In this document: piece after piece, positions 1-10,639 of the stretch
Layout of the letters: each line of letters starts with the position of its first letter
Position numbering within the stretch: the first letter of the stretch is position 1
Assembly (NCBI GenBank): GCA_022865305.1
Contig: JALHSP010000157.1
Span: 79,303-143,302 of the forward strand
Length of the DNA: 64,000 nucleotides
Reading direction: 5' to 3'
Source: Bacteroidales bacterium
GTDB lineage: Bacteria; Bacteroidota; Bacteroidia; Bacteroidales; VadinHA17
Notes under the pieces: generated by a model
What the model saw: only the letters and a program-made list of their open reading frames with translations
Told to the model about the DNA's origin: nothing
Databases searched by the model: none
Position numbers and translations under genes: made by a program

Positions 1-20
1 TTATAGTCAAAATAATTAAA

Positions 21-2390
21 ATGTTAAAAAACTACCTGAAAGCAGCACTGCGGTTCCTGAAACATAACAAAGTATTTGCAGGGATCAATATAATGGGACT
101 TTCCATAGCACTGGCCGCTTCGTTCATTATTCTGCTTTATGTAATTAACGAGCTCAGCTATAACCACTGTCACAAAAACAGGAAGAGTGTTTACAGGGTT
201 CTAAATTATTATAAGGATTTCAACCAGATAATGGCAGGTACTCCATATGTTTTGGCTTCTGCTCTGAAAGATGAATTCCCCCAGGTAATAAAAGCCGCCA
301 ATGCAAGACCCACAAGTTTCCAATTAAAACTTGGGGAGGAAATAATCACTGTCAGGCCAGCTATGGCTGCGGAATCTGATATTTTCGACATATTCACCAT
401 TCCGTTGACAGGCGGCTCCCCAGGCAAGAATCTTCTTGATGAAATGAACTCTCTTGTTCTTTCCAGTGAGCTGGCTGAAAGATTATTCCCGAATGAGAAT
501 CCTGTCGGAAAAGAGATAATCGGACTGGCAAACAACAAGGAAACTCTGTTCATTGTAAAGGGAGTGTTTGAAGATATCCCGGTAAACTCAACCTTCAGGG
601 CTCAATGTTTTATTAACAGCAGGTGGACTCTCGATCCAATAAATGAGTCATTTAAGGTAACAAATGCAGATGTCAACTGGACGTTTGACTTCTGGAATAC
701 ATGGATACTTCTGGCAAAAGGCACTGATCCGGGCGAATTTGAAAAACAATTCAGAGCATTCGAGAAAAAAAATATAAGCGAAGATCCGCATAACAACTAT
801 TCACTTCAAAACCTGTCGGATGTATATTTAGATTCTGAAAATGTTGCAAATACAGGAGTCAAAGGCAATATAAAAAATGTAAGGTTGTTTTCATTGATCG
901 CTTTCCTGATTGTCCTGGTCGCCGCAATAAATTATATAATTCTTTCAACCGCTGTTTCTTCTTCAAGAGGGAAAGAAATAGGGATCCGGAAAACATTCGG
1001 AGCTTATAATGATAACATCAGAAAGCAATTGCTGAGCGAATCAGTTCTCCTCGTACTTCTTGTACTGCCAGTTGCACTTGTTTTAACCTGGTTTGCACTT
1101 CCTGTTGCTGGCAGGCTTTTCCAGACGAGGCTTAATATTATCTCTTCCAATATCCTGGCATATATCTCTGTTTACCTTGTAGTTACAATATTAATTGGCT
1201 TTTTTTCGGGTATTTACACTTCATCCTACCTCTCCCGGCTGAAGGTAATGGATATTCTGAAAAACATTATACAAACAGGCAAAAGGAAACAGGCATTGAG
1301 ATCATCCCTGATTATTATTCAACTGGTGATCTTCTGCGCATTTGTTTCATGTACTCTTATCATCCGCTCACAATATAATTATGCACTGAAGAAGGATACC
1401 GGGCATTATACTAAAGACATTCTTATCGTTGAACTTGGCAGGAATTTTAAAGGTTATTCCGCTTTTATCAATAGTATAAAATTGAGTCCCAATGTTATAA
1501 TGGCGGCAGGAGTTATGAATGGTCTTCCGATGCTTGGTTCAATGTCGACAATGTACCCTCATTTCCGGGAACCGGAAACGAAAATAAAGGTTGAGGGACT
1601 TGCAGTTGATTATAATTTTATAAAGACAATGGGAATACCGGTTATCGCAGGCCGTGAGTTCTCTGAGGAGTTTGGAAGCGACCTCACCCAGTCGGTTATT
1701 CTGAATGAAACAGCAGTCAAGGCACTGGGAATTAGCGATCCGGTCGGACAAAAACTAGGTAGCCAGAATATAATTGGTGTTGTTAAAGATTTTAATCTGC
1801 ATTCCATCCATACTGATATTCCTCCTCTTTCAATAGACATGACAGACCGGTATATCCAGCAGGTGGCTGTTCATTATAAACCGGAAACTCTGAACAATAT
1901 ATTGCCATTTATTGAAGCTGAATGGAAAAAAGCTGCTCCCGACAGGCCATTCCAGTACTCAACAATAGAGTCACTTATTGAGAGTCTCTATTCATCAGAG
2001 AAGAACTTAAGCACTATCGTGTCAATATTTGCCCTCTTCACTTTGTTAATAGCAGCATTTGGATTGTTCGGACTTGTTCTTTTCATTGGAAGATCGAGAA
2101 CGAAGGAGATAGGTATTAAAAAGGTTTTCGGCAGCTCGGGGAAAGCCATTATTTATTCCTTCCTGCGGGCAAACATTGTTCTTGTATTTATCGCTTCTCT
2201 CATTTCAGTTCCGGTAACAATATACTTCATGACTAAATGGCTGAATAATTATTCGTACAAAACAGCCATCTCACCCTGGGTGTTCTTAATAGCCTTTGTT
2301 ATTTCTGCATTCGTCGTTATAGCTACTGTCTTCTTCCATTCTTACAAGGCATCGAGGACAAATCCGGTAAAAGCGCTGAGATACGAATAA
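21..2390 (+). CDS. ABC transporter permease, MacB-like periplasmic core + FtsX domains
   Basis: 789 aa ORF; N-terminal TM, central periplasmic region, FtsX-like 'EIGIRKTFGA' and 'EIGIKKVFGSS' motifs, C-terminal 'NPVKALRYE'. Confidence 0.9.
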   Translation: MLKNYLKAALRFLKHNKVFAGINIMGLSIALAASFIILLYVINELSYNHCHKNRKSVYRVLNYYKDFNQIMAGTPYVLASALKDEFPQVIKAANARPTSFQLKLGEEIITVRPAMAAESDIFDIFTIPLTGGSPGKNLLDEMNSLVLSSELAERLFPNENPVGKEIIGLANNKETLFIVKGVFEDIPVNSTFRAQCFINSRWTLDPINESFKVTNADVNWTFDFWNTWILLAKGTDPGEFEKQFRAFEKKNISEDPHNNYSLQNLSDVYLDSENVANTGVKGNIKNVRLFSLIAFLIVLVAAINYIILSTAVSSSRGKEIGIRKTFGAYNDNIRKQLLSESVLLVLLVLPVALVLTWFALPVAGRLFQTRLNIISSNILAYISVYLVVTILIGFFSGIYTSSYLSRLKVMDILKNIIQTGKRKQALRSSLIIIQLVIFCAFVSCTLIIRSQYNYALKKDTGHYTKDILIVELGRNFKGYSAFINSIKLSPNVIMAAGVMNGLPMLGSMSTMYPHFREPETKIKVEGLAVDYNFIKTMGIPVIAGREFSEEFGSDLTQSVILNETAVKALGISDPVGQKLGSQNIIGVVKDFNLHSIHTDIPPLSIDMTDRYIQQVAVHYKPETLNNILPFIEAEWKKAAPDRPFQYSTIESLIESLYSSEKNLSTIVSIFALFTLLIAAFGLFGLVLFIGRSRTKEIGIKKVFGSSGKAIIYSFLRANIVLVFIASLISVPVTIYFMTKWLNNYSYKTAISPWVFLIAFVISAFVVIATVFFHSYKASRTNPVKALRYE

Positions 2391-2473
2391 TCCACCCCCC
2401 AACCCCCAAAATGGGGGGCTTTGAATAAGGTAAGGCTTGGGAAGTCCCCCATTTTGGGGGGGTGGGGGGTTGA
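2391..2473. repeat. G/C-rich inverted repeat directly after a stop codon (MITE- or terminator-like)
   Basis: Left arm tccaccccccaacccccaaaatggggggc (2391-2419) is imperfectly complementary to right arm gtcccccattttgggggggtggggggttga (2444-2473). Confidence 0.75.
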
Positions 2474-2521
2474 CAGAGGCGGGATTGAGAAGAGAAGGAT
2501 TTTAGTATAAATCAAGAAAAG

Positions 2522-4939
2522 ATGGTTCAACATTATCTGAAAATTGCCCTGAGAAACCAGTTGAAGAGCAGGTTCTTTTCTGTTATAAATATAACAGGGC
2601 TTGCTATTGGAATGGCAGTATCGGTACTGATATTAAACTATGTCAGTTTTGAATTCAGTTTTGATAAAATGCATTCACAACGCGACAGGATCTACCGTGT
2701 TGAAAGCCGGTTTTACGAGGGTAATGTCATTACAGACGACTGGGCAACAAGTTCATTTGGTTATGGCAGTGCAATAAGCCGCGAAATGACCGGAATTGAG
2801 GATTTTGTGCGTATTGGAATTCAGAACCCGGAACAAACAGTCTCCTATAAGGATGAGCGGTCACGCGAAACCGGTATTGCATATACCGGACCTGCATTTT
2901 TTTCGGTTTTTGATTTTAAACTGAAAAAAGGAGCTGCCAATGACCAGCTTTTAAGGCCGCGTACAGTAGTAATTTCTGAAGCTGTTGCCAGAAGGTTTTT
3001 CAAGGAGGAAGATCCTCTGGGGAAAGCATTAACCTTTGCATCAGGGGCCAGCTTTGTTGATTGTGAGGTGACAGGAATTATTAAAGATTTTCCCCAGAAT
3101 TCACATATCCGTTTTAATTACCTCATATCCTATGAAACACTGCCAAACTATATGAAAGAATTCTGGTATCTCCATGAAGCATATACTTACCTTCTTCTTT
3201 CGCCCGGGGTAAATCCTGCGAATATTGAGGCTGGATTTCCGGCTATGGCCGAAAAGTACAAAACACGTGATGCCTTAAGGAATAAGACATGGGCAGTTTC
3301 ACTGGTGCCTCTGGAGAGTATACACCTTAATCCTCAAAAACAATATGAAAAGGAAATCAAGGGAAATAAGAGCTCACTTGTTACTCTGATAGTGATTGCA
3401 ATAGTAATTCTGCTGACTGCATGGATCAATTACATAAACCTTACAACAGCACGTTCTATGGAACGGGCAAAAGATATTGGTTTACGTAAAGTCGTCGGGG
3501 CATCACAAAAAGAGCTGATTTACCAGTTTATTACTGAGTCATGGCTGGTAAATCTCACATCTGCACTTCTTGCTATTATCTTTGTGATACTCCTTAAACC
3601 TGTATTCAACAGGGTCATAGATGAAAATATTGGTCTTTTTATTCTGACACAACCTGATTTCTGGTTATTCGCCACAGCATTTATCATTACAGGTATTATT
3701 CTTTCAGGCTTTTACCCTGCATTTATAATGTCGCGGATAAAGCCTGCAGAGATTATTAAAACCAACTATTTCATCTCCGGCTCAGCCGGCATCACCCGTC
3801 AGGTCCTGGTAATTTTCCAGTTTGCTGCCGCAATAATTCTCATCTGCGGTACTTTTATTGTATATAAACAGGTCAGGTTCATGGAGAAACAGGATCTCGG
3901 AGTAAACATAGACCAGACAATTGTCCTGAAATTCCCTGTCAGCAGGGAAGGACTAAATCAGAAAATCAATCTTTTTGCAGAGAATCTGGAAACAAAGCCA
4001 TTTGTAAAATCCGTATCCATAACCGGATCTGTTCCTGGTATGGAGGTTGCTTATTTTGCATCAAACCGCCTGCAGAGTGAAGGCAGTGAGCAGCACCGTC
4101 TTTATGAGATGCTTTCAGTGGATGAAAACTTTGTCAATACATTCGGCTTCAGGCTTCTGGCCGGACGTTCATTTCAGGAAGGATTTGGTAATGAAAGAGA
4201 AAATCTGCTGATTAATGAGGCAGCAATGTTGTATCTTAATATCAAAAAGCCTGAAGATGCAATAGGTAAAAAAGTTATGCTTGAAGGTGAAAATGAGCTG
4301 GTTACGATTATTGGTGTTGTGCAAAACTGGCACCAGCGTGGATTAGGGAATGTATATACACCAATAATGATCATAAGGAATGGCCGTCTGCGATGGGTTC
4401 CACCCAGGTTTTTTGCAATAAAAACTGCTGGAAATAATTACGATGAGATAATCAGAGTATTAAAAGAGAGGTGGAATTCTTATTTTCCTGAAGCAAGCTT
4501 TGACTATTTTTTTCTTGACCAGTATTTTGACAGTCAGTACAAGACTGACAGAAGATTTGGGAAAATTGTGGCAATTTTTACCGGACTTGCATTTTTCATC
4601 TCCATTCTTGGATTATGGGCTCTTACTGTCCTCAGTGTATCAAAAAAAGTGAAGGAGGTGGGGATCAGAAAAATATTTGGAGCACACTCATTGAATATCA
4701 TTTACAATTTTTCAAGAGAGATAATGATTCTGATTTTAATTGCTTTTATAATCGCTATCCCGGTTTCACTTGTGGTTATGAAAAACTGGCTGCTTAATTA
4801 CGCTTTCCGGACTGATATCGGATTATGGATTTATGTTGTTGGAGGGATAATTACATTGATGATTGCCATGATCACCGTTGGCTGGCAAAGCTGGCGGGCA
4901 GCAACAAGGAATCCTGTCGAAGCATTACGTTATGAATAG
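2522..4939 (+). CDS. ABC transporter permease, MacB/FtsX type
   Basis: 805 aa ORF; 'DIGLRKVVGAS', 'EVGIRKIFGAH', C-terminal 'NPVEALRYE'. Confidence 0.9.
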   Translation: MVQHYLKIALRNQLKSRFFSVINITGLAIGMAVSVLILNYVSFEFSFDKMHSQRDRIYRVESRFYEGNVITDDWATSSFGYGSAISREMTGIEDFVRIGIQNPEQTVSYKDERSRETGIAYTGPAFFSVFDFKLKKGAANDQLLRPRTVVISEAVARRFFKEEDPLGKALTFASGASFVDCEVTGIIKDFPQNSHIRFNYLISYETLPNYMKEFWYLHEAYTYLLLSPGVNPANIEAGFPAMAEKYKTRDALRNKTWAVSLVPLESIHLNPQKQYEKEIKGNKSSLVTLIVIAIVILLTAWINYINLTTARSMERAKDIGLRKVVGASQKELIYQFITESWLVNLTSALLAIIFVILLKPVFNRVIDENIGLFILTQPDFWLFATAFIITGIILSGFYPAFIMSRIKPAEIIKTNYFISGSAGITRQVLVIFQFAAAIILICGTFIVYKQVRFMEKQDLGVNIDQTIVLKFPVSREGLNQKINLFAENLETKPFVKSVSITGSVPGMEVAYFASNRLQSEGSEQHRLYEMLSVDENFVNTFGFRLLAGRSFQEGFGNERENLLINEAAMLYLNIKKPEDAIGKKVMLEGENELVTIIGVVQNWHQRGLGNVYTPIMIIRNGRLRWVPPRFFAIKTAGNNYDEIIRVLKERWNSYFPEASFDYFFLDQYFDSQYKTDRRFGKIVAIFTGLAFFISILGLWALTVLSVSKKVKEVGIRKIFGAHSLNIIYNFSREIMILILIAFIIAIPVSLVVMKNWLLNYAFRTDIGLWIYVVGGIITLMIAMITVGWQSWRAATRNPVEALRYE

Positions 4940-4954
4940 AAAATAAAAAAAGTC

Positions 4955-7357
4955 ATGCTCAGAAACTATCTTAACTTAACCATCAGGAACCTGAAGTCAA
5001 ACAAAGGATATTTCATCATTAATCTTTTGGGATTAACCATTGGGATTACCTTGTTTATTTTTATTGTGTTATGGATAAAAGCAGAAACTTCATACGATAA
5101 GTTTCACAAGAATGCCAATAACATTTACAGGGTAGATTATCTTCTATACGAAGAAGGTATTCTTGAACAGCATTCTGCATCAGGATCAACCGGTGTTGGG
5201 AAAGAGATAAAAAACATGTTTCCTGAAGTTGAAGGTTATACACGGTTTTATCGTACGGAAAGTCTTGTAAAGTACGGGGATAAAACCTTTAAGGAAAGAA
5301 ACATCTTATATGCACAATCATCTTTTTTTAATCTCTTTTCATTTCCGCTTGTAGAGGGGAAACCGGATTCCAACCTTCTCGCTATTAATCATGCCGTTAT
5401 TACAGAGGAAACCGCCCGGAAATATTTCGGCGATGAAAATCCAATTGGAAAAATGATCACTCTTGATGGGGCAAGTGATTTTGAGGTGACAGGAATTGTT
5501 AAATCAATACCTGCAAATTCTCACTTTAAGTTTGATATTCTGGTATCATATGAAAATCTTATTAAGAGCTCAAGATATTGGGATAATTCATGGGTGAGTG
5601 AAAGGGTTTATACTTACATTCTTCTTACCCCGGGAGCAGATGCTGAAGCATTACAGGCAAAGTTACCCCAGATACCCGAAACCTTCATTGGGAAATTTAT
5701 GAAGGAAGCATTCTTCCTGCTGGAATATAGATTAGTAAAGCTTACTGATATTCATTTACATTCATCTGTCAGTAACGAATTAGAGGTCAACGGCAGTTAT
5801 CGCGGTGTGGTTTCCCTGGGTATTATTGCCTGCCTTGTATTGCTGATCGCATTTATCAATTACATCAATCTGGCTACATCACGTTCAATTGAAAGAGCTC
5901 ATGAAGTAGGTATCCGCAAAGTAACCGGAGCACTTAAAAAAGACCTTGTTTTCCAGTTTTTAACAGAATCAGCATTATTGAACCTGATTGCACTGATAGT
6001 AAGTCTGACCGGTGTCTTTCTATTGCTTCCTTTCTTTAAACAGGTAATGCAAAGCCCGCTTCAGATAGATTATCTGATCGTTATACTTCTCTTCATTCTC
6101 CTTCTGGTATCGGGATCATTATTCACGGGATTGCTTCCTGCGATATACATTTCACGGTTTGCACCCGGACTCGTTTTAAAAGGGAAAAATCCAACCGGTT
6201 CCGTATGGATAAGCCGGCTTAAGAATTATCTAGTGGTTTTCCAGTTCACAATTTCTGTTATTCTGATTATTGGCACAATCACTATTTACCGTCAGGTTAA
6301 TTTCATGCGCAATCACGATCTGGGCTTTGATATCGAAGGGTTACTGGTTCTTGATGGTCCGCGGATACTCAGGGCAAATACATATGAATCATACATGAAC
6401 AGCCTGGAATCATTCAAAAATGAAATAGTAGCCCAATCTGTGGTCAGCAGCATTACAGGCTCCTCAAGTGTGCCCGGTACAGAAATCAAAAACTCGCGTG
6501 TTTTCGGGATTCCAGTAGAGGGGCGTAACACTGAAAAAAAGATTGAATTGTATTATGTAGATGATCATTTCTTTGACACTTACGGTTTGACTTTACTTGC
6601 AGGAAATAATTTTGAAGCAACTATAAAGGAAGAGACTAATAAAATTATACTAAATGAATCTGCACTTCCTTATTTTGGTTTTGAAGATCCTGAAAGTACC
6701 ATTGGAAAAATTTTAAGAGGAGGCAACCAGGAGGTCACAATAAAAGGCATTGTTAATGATTTCAATCAGCAATCACTGAAAGAATTGCCCCGACCGATAG
6801 CATTTTTTAATCAACCAGCAAATATATTTTATACCATTAAAACCAATATGACAGGTATAGATCAGCTTCTACCGGAGCTGGAAAAGATATGGAATACACA
6901 CTACCCGGGTAATCCCTTCAATTATTTTTTTCTGGACGATTTTTATGATGAACAATATCGGGCAGACCAGCGTTTCAGCGGATTATTCCTGGCAAGTTCC
7001 ATACTGGCGATAATCATAGCCTGCCTTGGTTTATCAGGTTTATCAGCCTATTCCATTTCGCGGCGCACCAAGGAAATCGGCATCCGCAGGACAAATGGCG
7101 CCAGGATCGCCCAGGTGATGGTTTTATTGAATAAAGATTTTGTGAAATGGGTAGTGATCGCAATTGTGATTGCGTCTCCGGTTGCCTGGTTTGTCATGGA
7201 TAAATGGTTACAGAACTTTGCTTACAGGATAGGAATAAGCTGGTGGATCTTTGTACTTTCCGGGGCGATTGCAGTGGCCATCGCTTTAATTACAGTAAGC
7301 TGGCAAAGCTGGAAAGCTGCAGTAAAAAATCCTGTCGAAACCCTCAGATATGAGTAA
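4955..7357 (+). CDS. ABC transporter permease, MacB/FtsX type
   Basis: 800 aa ORF; 'EVGIRKVTGA', 'EIGIRRTNGA', C-terminal 'NPVETLRYE'. Confidence 0.9.
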   Translation: MLRNYLNLTIRNLKSNKGYFIINLLGLTIGITLFIFIVLWIKAETSYDKFHKNANNIYRVDYLLYEEGILEQHSASGSTGVGKEIKNMFPEVEGYTRFYRTESLVKYGDKTFKERNILYAQSSFFNLFSFPLVEGKPDSNLLAINHAVITEETARKYFGDENPIGKMITLDGASDFEVTGIVKSIPANSHFKFDILVSYENLIKSSRYWDNSWVSERVYTYILLTPGADAEALQAKLPQIPETFIGKFMKEAFFLLEYRLVKLTDIHLHSSVSNELEVNGSYRGVVSLGIIACLVLLIAFINYINLATSRSIERAHEVGIRKVTGALKKDLVFQFLTESALLNLIALIVSLTGVFLLLPFFKQVMQSPLQIDYLIVILLFILLLVSGSLFTGLLPAIYISRFAPGLVLKGKNPTGSVWISRLKNYLVVFQFTISVILIIGTITIYRQVNFMRNHDLGFDIEGLLVLDGPRILRANTYESYMNSLESFKNEIVAQSVVSSITGSSSVPGTEIKNSRVFGIPVEGRNTEKKIELYYVDDHFFDTYGLTLLAGNNFEATIKEETNKIILNESALPYFGFEDPESTIGKILRGGNQEVTIKGIVNDFNQQSLKELPRPIAFFNQPANIFYTIKTNMTGIDQLLPELEKIWNTHYPGNPFNYFFLDDFYDEQYRADQRFSGLFLASSILAIIIACLGLSGLSAYSISRRTKEIGIRRTNGARIAQVMVLLNKDFVKWVVIAIVIASPVAWFVMDKWLQNFAYRIGISWWIFVLSGAIAVAIALITVSWQSWKAAVKNPVETLRYE

Positions 7358-7468
7358 TGATGAATTTTTATAATGTATCAATTGCCGTTAGCTTCAGCCA
7401 GCGGATAAGGGTGAATTAACTACCATTTTTTGTCACAAAAATCAGTTTCGTTAGTCATACACAGTTAG

Positions 7469-9028
7469 ATGAAGTTAAATAATACAAAACTTGACTACTC
7501 TGGGGAACATGGTAGTATTGTAAAATACTTACCATCTCTTAGTTGTCTGTTATATTTGTTGATTCTTCTGAATTTAATTACTGGGGTTTCCTGCCATCGC
7601 AACCGCCTCAGGACAAACGAAAAAGATTTAGCTCAGGAGATCCGGATTCAGGAGAACAAGAATAAGGAATCCGGTTTAAATGTTGGTGAGAATAAATCCG
7701 GGATTACAGGAAACAGTTTTTCAAGCACAATCCGGAAAAAGGAGATCAGGAAAGTCGATCCTCAGCGACCGCCTGTACTTATCCAATTACCCGGGGAACA
7801 GGATAATGCCAGGAAATTCAAACTCTCTGATATAGCTGCTTCTGTAAGATATGTAAAACTTGAAACTCCTCCCGACACAATTCTTTTAAATGATCCTTTC
7901 TTCTTCCGCAATAGCCTGATATCATCGATACATTCTGATGGGGAACGGATTATTTTCCAGGGATTGTTTGGTTTGACAAATTTTGATATGAATGGGAAAT
8001 ATATCGGGACTATCTGGAAAAACGAATCAGGAATAGAATTTTATAAAGGGAGTCCAGGAATGAGATTAAGTGACTTTTTCGGTATTCTGCCAAGTGTTCC
8101 TGTTTCACTTTTTGGCGATAATATATATTTCGATTTCAGTGACGGGCCTGCAAAAAATGGTCTGGTGATGAAGTATAAACCTCGTAAGGAAAGGCAGATT
8201 GAGGTACAATCACTGGAAGAACTGCCCGGACAGAGTATGATTCCTGGAGATACGCTGTTAGGCACACATAATTATTCGGTTGATCGATTTGAACGGATAT
8301 ATGGTATTGGTCCTGATTCCTGGGCGGGCATTAACAATAAATGGAATTCAGGGAAATCCGGAACATTGCTGGTCACGTATAACGACTCCGGGGACACAAT
8401 TTGCAGTTTTACGGATTATGAGCGTATTGTGGATTTTACAAAGAATTTATACCGGCGCCCTGTTGATCTGATAAGCTACCAGTCTGAAGGATTACTTACC
8501 ATAAAACCGGAGTATAATGACACTGTCTTCAGACTGGTAGGACCCGACAGGTTATTACCTGTTTATATAATTGATTTTGGTGGATTTAAAATCAGCTTCA
8601 AAGATGGTTTAGATCCTGATCTTGATTTGTCGGAAAAGTTAATGTTAAAATCTCTTAATGAAACAAGTGATTATTTATTAATCAGATATACCCAAAATAA
8701 TGATTCACCAAATAATGTGAGAAAGAATGCGGTAAAAGTTTATAATGTGCTGTTCAATAAGAAACGGGGGAAATTGTATCATCAGCCCGGTTTTACTCTT
8801 TTACCTGAAGGCATGCAAAATGATATTGACGAAGGGATGCCATTCTGGCCTGATTTCGTCACTCCACGGGGAGAAATGATGAAACTGGTTTCGGGGAAAA
8901 TAATAAAAGATTTCGTTACCTCTGAAGGATTTAAAATAGCAGCCATTTCTGATGAAAACAGGAGAAAGCAGGTTTCGATGGCAACAGGATTAAAGAATAC
9001 AGATATGATAATAATGATTGTAAAATGA
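7469..9028 (+). CDS. Putative 6-bladed beta-propeller lipoprotein
   Basis: 519 aa; lipobox LITGVSC followed by HRNRLRTNEKDLAQEI; 'KLSDIAASVRYVKLET' resembles Bacteroidetes 6-bladed propeller proteins; paralog of the next CDS. Confidence 0.7.
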   Translation: MKLNNTKLDYSGEHGSIVKYLPSLSCLLYLLILLNLITGVSCHRNRLRTNEKDLAQEIRIQENKNKESGLNVGENKSGITGNSFSSTIRKKEIRKVDPQRPPVLIQLPGEQDNARKFKLSDIAASVRYVKLETPPDTILLNDPFFFRNSLISSIHSDGERIIFQGLFGLTNFDMNGKYIGTIWKNESGIEFYKGSPGMRLSDFFGILPSVPVSLFGDNIYFDFSDGPAKNGLVMKYKPRKERQIEVQSLEELPGQSMIPGDTLLGTHNYSVDRFERIYGIGPDSWAGINNKWNSGKSGTLLVTYNDSGDTICSFTDYERIVDFTKNLYRRPVDLISYQSEGLLTIKPEYNDTVFRLVGPDRLLPVYIIDFGGFKISFKDGLDPDLDLSEKLMLKSLNETSDYLLIRYTQNNDSPNNVRKNAVKVYNVLFNKKRGKLYHQPGFTLLPEGMQNDIDEGMPFWPDFVTPRGEMMKLVSGKIIKDFVTSEGFKIAAISDENRRKQVSMATGLKNTDMIIMIVK

Positions 9029-9033
9029 TAGGA

Positions 9034-9090
9034 AACCCCCTCTCCCTTCGGGCTTCTCCCCCCAGTGGGGGGAGAAAAAAAAAGGGGGTT
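9034..9090. repeat. G/C-rich inverted repeat between the two propeller lipoprotein genes
   Basis: aaccccctctcccttcgggcttctcccccc (9034-9063) opposite ggggggagaaaaaaaaagggggtt (9067-9090). Confidence 0.65.
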
Positions 9091-9103
9091 GAATAATAAA
9101 AGG

Positions 9104-10627
9104 ATGAGAACAAAATCAACATATCTGCTATTGATAATTATACTTTTCGCCATTCTTTCCTGTCATCGCAACCGCCTCAAGACCAACGAAGAAGCACTGG
9201 CAAAGGAGATCCTTCTTCAGGAAAAAAATGAAGCAGAAAAACTTGCCAGCAAAAAGCAGTTTTCAGATACATTAAACCGGCTTCCGAATGGTTTCCGCTT
9301 TAAAGAGGACCGGTATGTCGATCCTCGGAATCCGCCTGTAAAAATTGATATTGCAGGCAGTCTTAATAATATAAAGGAAATTAAATTGTCAGATGTTGCT
9401 GCAACAATTTCATATTTAAGGATTGAACCTGTCCCTGATTCAATAATACCTGTGGATCTGAAATTCAAATACTATATGATGGATAACTATATAGTTGCCC
9501 TAAATCTGTATGGCATTCATCTTTATTCTAAAGAGGGCAGATACCTGCGTTCAGTTGTAAAAAATGAATTGACCGGTGTTATTGTTGAACCGGGACGGTT
9601 AATATTCTGGAATGACTATACACTGAAAGGAGGTGGTATGACGGCATGGGGAAGTGAGAACAATCTCTATTATACTTATAGCAATACAATGACTGGTGAG
9701 AAGTATATAATGAAATATGACTGTTCCACGATCCAGATGATACCAGACTACAGGTTTGATCCTGAAAATCCCGATCAGATTTCGGGATTGGGAAATGTTG
9801 CTGTTGATTTGAATCATGGAAAAACTGAGCCTCCCAAACCTCGCAAACACCAGGGAATGTTCAGCGGTTCCCCTGAAGGCTTTTTTAAAGATATGGGGGT
9901 GTTTATGCTTGACCCGAATTCTTATGCGGTTCCCACCCATGATGAAAATATGATGGTAATACTTAATAACCAGGGAGATACATTATCAGAATTTATCCGG
10001 CTGGAAAAACTGATCAATTATACTAAAACGATGATGCGTGGTACAGACAACGGTACTCAATATGAAGACAATGGGGTGCTTTACCTTCGTCCTGCTTTTA
10101 ATGATACGGTTTTCAGGGTAATTCCGCCCGGGAGGCTATATCCTGTCTATGTGCTGAAACTTGGAGAATATAAAGTTACAAAACAGGAGGGTGTTGATCC
10201 TGACTTTAAGCTTACAGGAAAAATCATTCCCGAAGAGTGGGCTGAAACAAAGAGTTTCATTTTTCTGACTTTCACAAAAGATGATTACGATTGCCCCAAT
10301 ACCAGGGAAAATAAAACAGTTAAGATCTATCATGCCCTCTATTCAAAACAAAATAAGCTCTTTTCAGTTATAAAAGGTGATCCATTCAATTATTTCCCGG
10401 AGATCCTTGAGAATAACATTGATGGAGGTGTACCGGTTTGGCCTTTATCGTACATGATCAGTAAAAATGGTGAGATAATGATTCCTTTAAAAGGAAGTGA
10501 TCTTAAAGAACGGGTAAAATCGAAAGAATTCAAACTTTCGGGAGCGCCTGAAGCCAAAAAGAATGAATTGGAAAGGCTTGCAGGTTCAGTAACAGAATCT
10601 GAAGATATACTTATGATAATCAAATAA
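9104..10627 (+). CDS. Putative 6-bladed beta-propeller lipoprotein (paralog)
   Basis: ORF track starts at 9065 inside the inverted repeat; ATG at 9104 (MRTKSTYLLLIIILFAILSC) gives a proper lipoprotein signal; mature N-terminus CHRNRLKTNEEALAKEI. Confidence 0.7.
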   Translation: MRTKSTYLLLIIILFAILSCHRNRLKTNEEALAKEILLQEKNEAEKLASKKQFSDTLNRLPNGFRFKEDRYVDPRNPPVKIDIAGSLNNIKEIKLSDVAATISYLRIEPVPDSIIPVDLKFKYYMMDNYIVALNLYGIHLYSKEGRYLRSVVKNELTGVIVEPGRLIFWNDYTLKGGGMTAWGSENNLYYTYSNTMTGEKYIMKYDCSTIQMIPDYRFDPENPDQISGLGNVAVDLNHGKTEPPKPRKHQGMFSGSPEGFFKDMGVFMLDPNSYAVPTHDENMMVILNNQGDTLSEFIRLEKLINYTKTMMRGTDNGTQYEDNGVLYLRPAFNDTVFRVIPPGRLYPVYVLKLGEYKVTKQEGVDPDFKLTGKIIPEEWAETKSFIFLTFTKDDYDCPNTRENKTVKIYHALYSKQNKLFSVIKGDPFNYFPEILENNIDGGVPVWPLSYMISKNGEIMIPLKGSDLKERVKSKEFKLSGAPEAKKNELERLAGSVTESEDILMIIK

Positions 10628-10639
10628 TTTAACTTGTAA

